In this document: one piece after another, positions 58,713 through 64,000 of the stretch
How positions within the stretch are numbered: the stretch's first letter is position 1
How the letters are laid out: every line of letters begins with the position of its first letter
Assembly: GCA_003952965.2 (NCBI GenBank)
Contig: RXIC02000083.1
Location: 148,721-212,720, forward strand
From: Morella rubra
Lineage: Eukaryota > Streptophyta > Magnoliopsida > Fagales > Myricaceae
Reading direction: 5' to 3'
Length of the DNA stretch: 64,000 nucleotides
Position numbers and translations under genes: made by a program
Notes under the pieces: generated by a model
The model's database searches: none
Told to the model about the DNA's origin: nothing
Seen by the model: the letters and a program-made list of their open reading frames with translations, nothing else

Positions 58713-61329
58713 CTGAAATCCATATCAAAGAAGCACTTATGAATGGAAGCCCGGAGAAAATGATAAAATTTACTAGGTTGCGTCATCTATCCCCTGTCAC
58801 ATTCTTAAGTATGTTATGCATTTAAGCCAAGTAGCCTATTACAACCGCGAGTTTTTCTACAACACATTGTTTAGGTAAATTTAAAGAATCTTCCCACAGT
58901 AGAAACCTGTAATATATAACAATTGCATAGGCAAATTTATGTTTCCCCTTGTAATCAAAATTCTCATTGGCTAACCAAAAACCGAAAGTGACAACCAATT
59001 ACAGACCATTACAAAGCACAAATCAACCATGAAATTTGATAGCAACAGTACATCCTGTTTGTTGAGATGGACTATAGCGCTTTGTGACAGTTGCATATAT
59101 AAACACATTATTAAAATAATACATGTGTACGTGTGTTTTATATAAATTTTATTTATATAAAACACACATTATGTATATATGTAAGACCTAAAGTATCTAA
59201 TAAAGTAACACATTATATATGCTATACACTTATGTAACATCTATGTATAACCATTATCCTAAATATAAAGAAAAAATTATGCTTTGTGTTGGAGTGCGAG
59301 ATTGCAGCATAAATGATCATTGAATCAAAACAGTATAAGCGTTTTGCCTCCTTTAGATCCACGTACAAAGATCTTGAGAGAGCTTTAGAGAGAGAGAAAG
59401 TCTCAAACGTGAAAGTGAATTCATTCTCTCTCAAATGAAATTCCGAGCTATTTATAATGGCTTGCTCAGAGCTTCAACAGTGCTTATACGTAAGAACTTT
59501 AAGGATCTCAAATCTCGGCTGTAAAATCGCCATGAAAAACTATTTTTCATTAAACACCTTATATTTTATAACCGGAATTTATGGGCTTCTACAAATTGTG
59601 ATCATGTCCATTAATATATCACAATTGACCTCCTAGATAGTGAGATTATTTTTGAAATCTCTTTTGCTAACAATTATACATTTATTTATCGTTCAATCAT
59701 ACTATATTCCACATAAGCTAATAAGATCGGAATAATATCACTAATTAAGTCCTAACTCATATAATTCTTAATTCTCAGTCTGTACCCAATTGGACTCCCA
59801 AAAAGTTTCAAAAATAATTTTAAAAAAACCGTGAAAACACTTTTTCAAAATCCATTGCGCAGTGTTTTTATTTGAGTCCAACAATATACGACATAATGAA
59901 TATACTGCCTCATCAAGAGACTGTGGATTTCATATTGAGCAATTATATAAATTCACTTACTATCCACAAGGCCCAACATTATCTAGAATATTTATTTGCA
60001 AAGATCATCACCAAATGACTCAGTCAAAGGACAAGCACATAATAAGCAAACCTTCATAACAGGTTTAAGGACAACATAAGCTAATTATGTTGAATACCAT
60101 TTTTTACATCAGTGATCATTTTCAGAAGGTATTCATATTTAATCTGGTTTAGTGCATGTACTCTTATATTGCACTTACTCATCTGCTTAAGGTCACCACC
60201 TCAATGACAGAGTCCATCATTTATCTTATAGAGGCACAACGAGTGTATACCTATTTATATATTATCATGTATCTCAGTCTAGAACAAAGTGAGTAAACAA
60301 GGATCCAAAAAGTTATACTCTCCGCCTTTAATTCTTTAATCATTGGCCTGACTTTTTTACAATATTGCAACAATATATATGACATCTTATGTCATTGCAT
60401 GTACCCAAAATAATATACAAGTGATTAATTAACAAAATAATTATCTCATAATTATTAAAAAATGATTGATTTTGATGGCATACATCTAATACTTTGCTCC
60501 CCTAAATTGTCACTCATTGTACAACATGCTCATAAACTCCGAATTTTAATGCCTTTCACCTCTAAACTATGCTAATAGATTATAATATGAACATTTTTTT
60601 AAAATAATGTGATATGGTGATTTTTAAACAATTTTAACAGTCGGATCTTAAAAATGGGTGCACGTTGACATTTGCTGTCATTTGGGAGTAAAATTTTCTG
60701 TCAATTTGAACGGGAAACATTTTTTTAAGTACGTGAAATGACGATTTTATCTCTATAATTTTTTTGACTGTAATATTTTTGTGCAGGTAAAATTGTCATT
60801 TTAGGGCTAAAAAATAATTTCTATTAAAATTGATAGAAAAATTTTAATAGAATATGCAAAATTTCTGAACCCAATTGTTGATGAGTGCAATATTGTGATA
60901 AAAATAGTAGTTTGGATTATCAACTGTCGAGACCCCTACAATTAAAGGGCCCAAAATATATTTATCCCTAAACATATAAATATGCTATGTGTAACACAAT
61001 ATATACATCTACAACATAATAGGATTTTTTCTTGTGGAAATATTCTAAACTATACATGACATGTAGCTACACAGAAACATAAACACATATTACACGTGGC
61101 AATTAATATACTTAGTATACAGCACCTTTATTCTATAAGTACATGAAGTAACTGAATATGTTGCTAAATATATAAAAAAAATATTGCACATACCCAGACC
61201 TACAAAGACATACATATACAAACATACATGTGTTAGAGCAAAAGCATTTTATATAAGTAATACAAAACAAAAGCTAATATTAGGTAATAAAAGATAGGTG
61301 GTAAATCTTGGTGAACTAGTGATGTTTGT
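58713..61329. other. Gene-free AT-rich stretch upstream of the receptor-kinase fragment
   Basis: No LRR exons or other coding signal. Repeated ATATAT/ACACAT runs at 59090-59230 and 60960-61260. At 60480-60960 phrases such as TTTGCTCCCCTAAATTGTCA and AAAATTGTCATTTTAGGGC resemble the MULE-type MITE at 48.6 kb, so an older relative may lie here. Confidence 0.5.
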
Positions 61330-61575
61330 AATTGTACCCATAGTCAAAATTTTAGACAAAATTTGACACATTCTACCCTCCAACTATCCATTTGAATACT
61401 TTGCACCATCCAATTACCAATCATAAACACTTTGCACTCATAGTCAAATTTTTAGACAAAAATAACGACAATGTCATTGACCCATTTTATGTATGTTGAA
61501 GATTTTGTTGTCAATTCATCAAGTCATCGGGAATATTATTGTTAAATGAAGGGTATAAAGTGTCTAATATTGACA
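61330..61575 (-). mobile_element. Partial copy of the MULE-type MITE, inverted relative to 48.6 kb
   Basis: Read on this strand it matches the interior of the 48559-48953 element. Plus-strand examples are AATGTCATTGACCCATTTTA and TTTTGTTGTCAATTCATCAA against the reverse complement of the 48.7-48.8 kb segment. The right end abuts the LINE. Confidence 0.65.
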
Positions 61576-64000
61576 GTTGGAGATTGACCCACTTTGTATA
61601 TATCAACAGAGGAACCATTGGGGGGAGGTAGCAGATATCATCTATTAAACCAGTCTTAGCCTTGCAGATCCCCTGCCACACCAGTGAAGCACCGGACATA
61701 GTTGTAGTTTGAAGAAAAGAGCAGGAGGGGAAATATTTAGCTTTAAGAAGTTGGACCCATAAGCAATCAGGTCTACGAAGGATAGTCCATCCCAGTTTTT
61801 GCATAAAGAACCTATTAATATCTCCTATCTTCCGGATACCCAAACCACCAAGTATTTTTGGCTGGCATATAGCATGCCAGGCTTTTGGAGTGAAGTTACA
61901 AGATTTATTGGTGGGAAAACCCCACCAAAAATTTTTAAACAGAGTTACACGACCAGACAAAAGTGAGTTACGGTTGGGAAAGGAGACAGGTCGGGGGAAA
62001 TAAGGGGAATGTTGGAGAAGTTTCGAGATATGTTTTAATGTGGCATTTCGTTTGGGCTGGGCTGGGCTCAGTTATGTGGACTGCGTTTGGGCTCATTTGC
62101 TTGGGGCTAAGTTTATTAGTGGTTGTTGTTTTATTTACGTTTTGGCCCAGTAGATTTTTTTCATGGGCTTCCGCGTTTTTTATGCTTTTAAGCTTCTGTT
62201 AGTTTGTTGTGTGCGCTCAGCTGGCTGGAGATATTTAGATGGCAGTTACTGCTTTGGGGGAGACTACCGAACAACCCAGATTAAGCTTCAGAGCTTGCTT
62301 CATGCTTTCTCTCTTTTTCTATGGAGGTTAGCCAAACCTCAAATCTGGCTTAGATATCAATCAAATTCCTGTGACTCAAATATCCAGTTCTAATTACAAT
62401 CTGTGAGATCTTTCAAAATATATTACAATTTCTAGAGGGTTGTTACAAGCAGCTTGTCCACATGCGCACAGCAACCAGACGGTAATAGGAAAGATTGCAT
62501 ATAATACTGAGGCATGGAGGTTGCCACAGATTTGATCAAGGTAGACTGGCTAGCTTGAGATAGAGTTTTACATTTCCAGTCCGCTAACTTTGATATAACT
62601 TGATCCTTTAGCGTTGCAAAGTGCCTTTTCTTCTCCCAGCCTATAAATAAAGGCAACCCAAGATACTTGCTATCTTTCTTCATCACAAAGAGTTAGAGAT
62701 CATTACACAGAGCCTGCACCACTTCCGAGTGGGTATTTGGACTAAAATAAATAACAGACTTGCTTTTGTTAACACACTGCCCAGACCAGTAGCAATAAGT
62801 AGAAATGGAGTCGTCCACTACTCGAGATTCCCGTAAATTAGCTCTACAAAAAATGAAGAGATCATCTGCGAAAAAACAGATGAGAGACATACGGTGATCT
62901 GCAAGCCACTTGTATACCATGAAATTGACCAATGTTTTCAGCCTTCTGGAAGACCCGAGACAGAGCTTCTGAAGCCAAGATGAAAAGGAAGAGGGATAAG
63001 GGATCCCCTTGCCGAAGCCCCCTAGCTGGAGAAATTCTGCCGAATGCACTACCGTTGTTAAGAACATAGAAGGACACAATAGAGAGACATTGGCTTATGA
63101 GTTGAATCCAATGAGAAGAGAACCCAAAGCATTTCAAGGCATGTAATACAAACTTCCATTCCATTTGGAAGTAGGCTTAGGACATGTCAAGCTTAATAGC
63201 CATAAGTCCACTCTTACCCGATTTCCTCCTCATGGAATGCATTAGTTTGGTAGCACGGATGGAATTATCCTGAATAACACGTCCTGGTGTGAAGGCCGAT
63301 CGAGTGGAGGAAATAAGTTTCGGCAGTAGAGACTTCAAGCGATTTGCCAAAAGCTTAGAAATAATCTTATAGCAAACATTGCATAACCCAATAGGACGAA
63401 ACTTAGGGACTTTACAGGGGTTATTAACTTTAGGAATAAGAGCTATAAAAGTCTCATCAAGTTACTTGGATAAGAAACCAGAAGAAAAGAACCTGAGAAT
63501 TATGCTAGTGATGGAAGGGCCAACACATGCCAAAAATTTTAAAAGAAGTACGCGGTCATCCCATACGGACCAGTTGCCTTCGAGGGACCCAGTTGTTTCA
63601 CCGTCCAAAGAATCTCAACTGCATCAGGGAGTTTGCAGAGAAGGTCATTCTCTGTCGGAGTGATCTGCAAAGAAATCAGCTTTTCAAGATGGATGGCTAG
63701 CTCGGACTCATCAAAACGATAAAGAACAAAGAAATGGCCGATGAACATATTGCCAATGGTGACTCTTCTCGTATGCCAGTTTCCTTCTGCATCCTGCAGA
63801 GTATCAATATCATTACGTTGACGACGGAAAAAGGTGGAAAAATGGAAGAATTGAGTATTTAAGTCGGTCGTTGTAAGCCATTGAATGCGCAATTTAGCTT
63901 TCCATAAAGCTTCTTCCTGTTTAAGGGCATTCTGGATTCTAAGGCGAAGATCAGCCAAGTCTTCCTCCAAAGATTCACAAGGAGGGAGGCGTTTCAAAGT
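61576..64000 (-). mobile_element. LINE (L1-type) reverse transcriptase, decayed, runs off the window
   Basis: Minus-strand non-LTR retrotransposon. From the window edge inward: the linker before the RT (FFHFSTFFRRQRNDIDTL, then VKQLGPSKATGPYGMTAYFF), RT core (STRSAFTPGRVIQDNSI, GLMAIKLDMS, GLRQGDPLSLFLFILASEAL), the catalytic FADD near 62872-62858, KYLGLPLFIGWEKKRHF, then after an insertion FKNFWWGFPTNKS, ICQPKILGGLGIRKIGD and LLKAKYFPSCSFL. Frameshifts (one at an A-run near 62870) and stops, for example in MS-stop-AYF near 63180, show it is dead. The endonuclease part lies beyond 64000. The 3' end is cut off near 61.55 kb against a MITE. Confidence 0.9.
61944..62447. mobile_element. 492-bp insertion inside the LINE, 6-bp target-site duplication
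   Basis: GTTACA at 61944-61949 and 62442-62447 flanks 492 bases unrelated to the LINE. Removing the insert and one GTTACA rejoins the LINE frame perfectly (VDKLLV to TLFKNFWWG). The insert begins CGACCAGACAAAAG and ends TTTCTAGAGGGTT, with no obvious inverted ends, TG..CA ends or A tail, and contains GGGCTGGGCTGGGCTC. Its class is unknown. Confidence 0.75.

Noticed and set aside
1-64000. A biosynthetic gene cluster, defence island or other novel system
   Set aside because: The genes belong to unrelated housekeeping and regulatory families with independent promoters. No functional grouping or new repeat-plus-effector layout is visible.

Overview
The window is nuclear DNA from a flowering plant. 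Genes are split by GT-AG introns, intergenic DNA is AT-rich, and the families are typical of plants: NAC factor, alpha-expansin, UDP-glucose dehydrogenase, cluster I diacylglycerol kinase, and receptor kinases with LRR and malectin domains. Transposon debris is dense (LINE, Ty1/copia, SINE-like, MITE). I cannot name the species. No tRNA or rRNA gene, CRISPR array or bacterial-style operon is visible.

Layout. 1-3.6 kb: 3' end of a DEAH-box spliceosomal RNA helicase (+). 4.3-4.5 kb: a SINE with target-site duplications. 5.1-7.4 kb: UDP-glucose 6-dehydrogenase (-), one 2-bp deletion away from a full 480-codon frame, with a TATA box and a 5'UTR intron. 7.9-10.8 kb: a long foldback element, a copia scrap and a retroposed gene end. 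10.8 kb: a 149-aa protein I do not recognise. 11.9-19.2 kb: diacylglycerol kinase (-), complete at 728 aa. 19.4-23.6 kb: gene-free, with tandem repeats. 23.6-26.4 kb: a divergent, short NAC gene (+). 27.2-28.0 kb: an alpha-expansin (+). 30.7-32.8 kb: an Asterix-type ER protein (-), head to head with a conserved plant protein of unknown function (33.4-38.3 kb, +). 40.4-46.2 kb: a large dentin-sialophosphoprotein-like plant gene (-) that has lost its N-terminal part and is fused to a copia LTR+gag fragment. 46.9-50.4 kb: signal peptide and first LRR exons of a receptor kinase (-), cut off at that copia LTR. 50.7-54.5 kb: repeats, a truncated LINE and a second retroposed gene end. 55.0-58.7 kb: malectin, membrane and kinase exons of a related receptor kinase (-) with two disabling lesions. 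61.5-64 kb: a decayed LINE (-).

The genes are not an operon and do not form one pathway. From memory, DGK1, the Asterix-like gene and the dentin-sialophosphoprotein-like genes also lie close together on Arabidopsis chromosome 5, so 12-46 kb may be an old conserved block. I found no new biological system. The most informative observations are structural: the copia-associated double truncation near 46.2-46.9 kb, two retroposed gene ends with target-site duplications, a nested MITE, an inverted pair of repeats around a receptor-kinase first exon, and small lesions in otherwise well-preserved genes.
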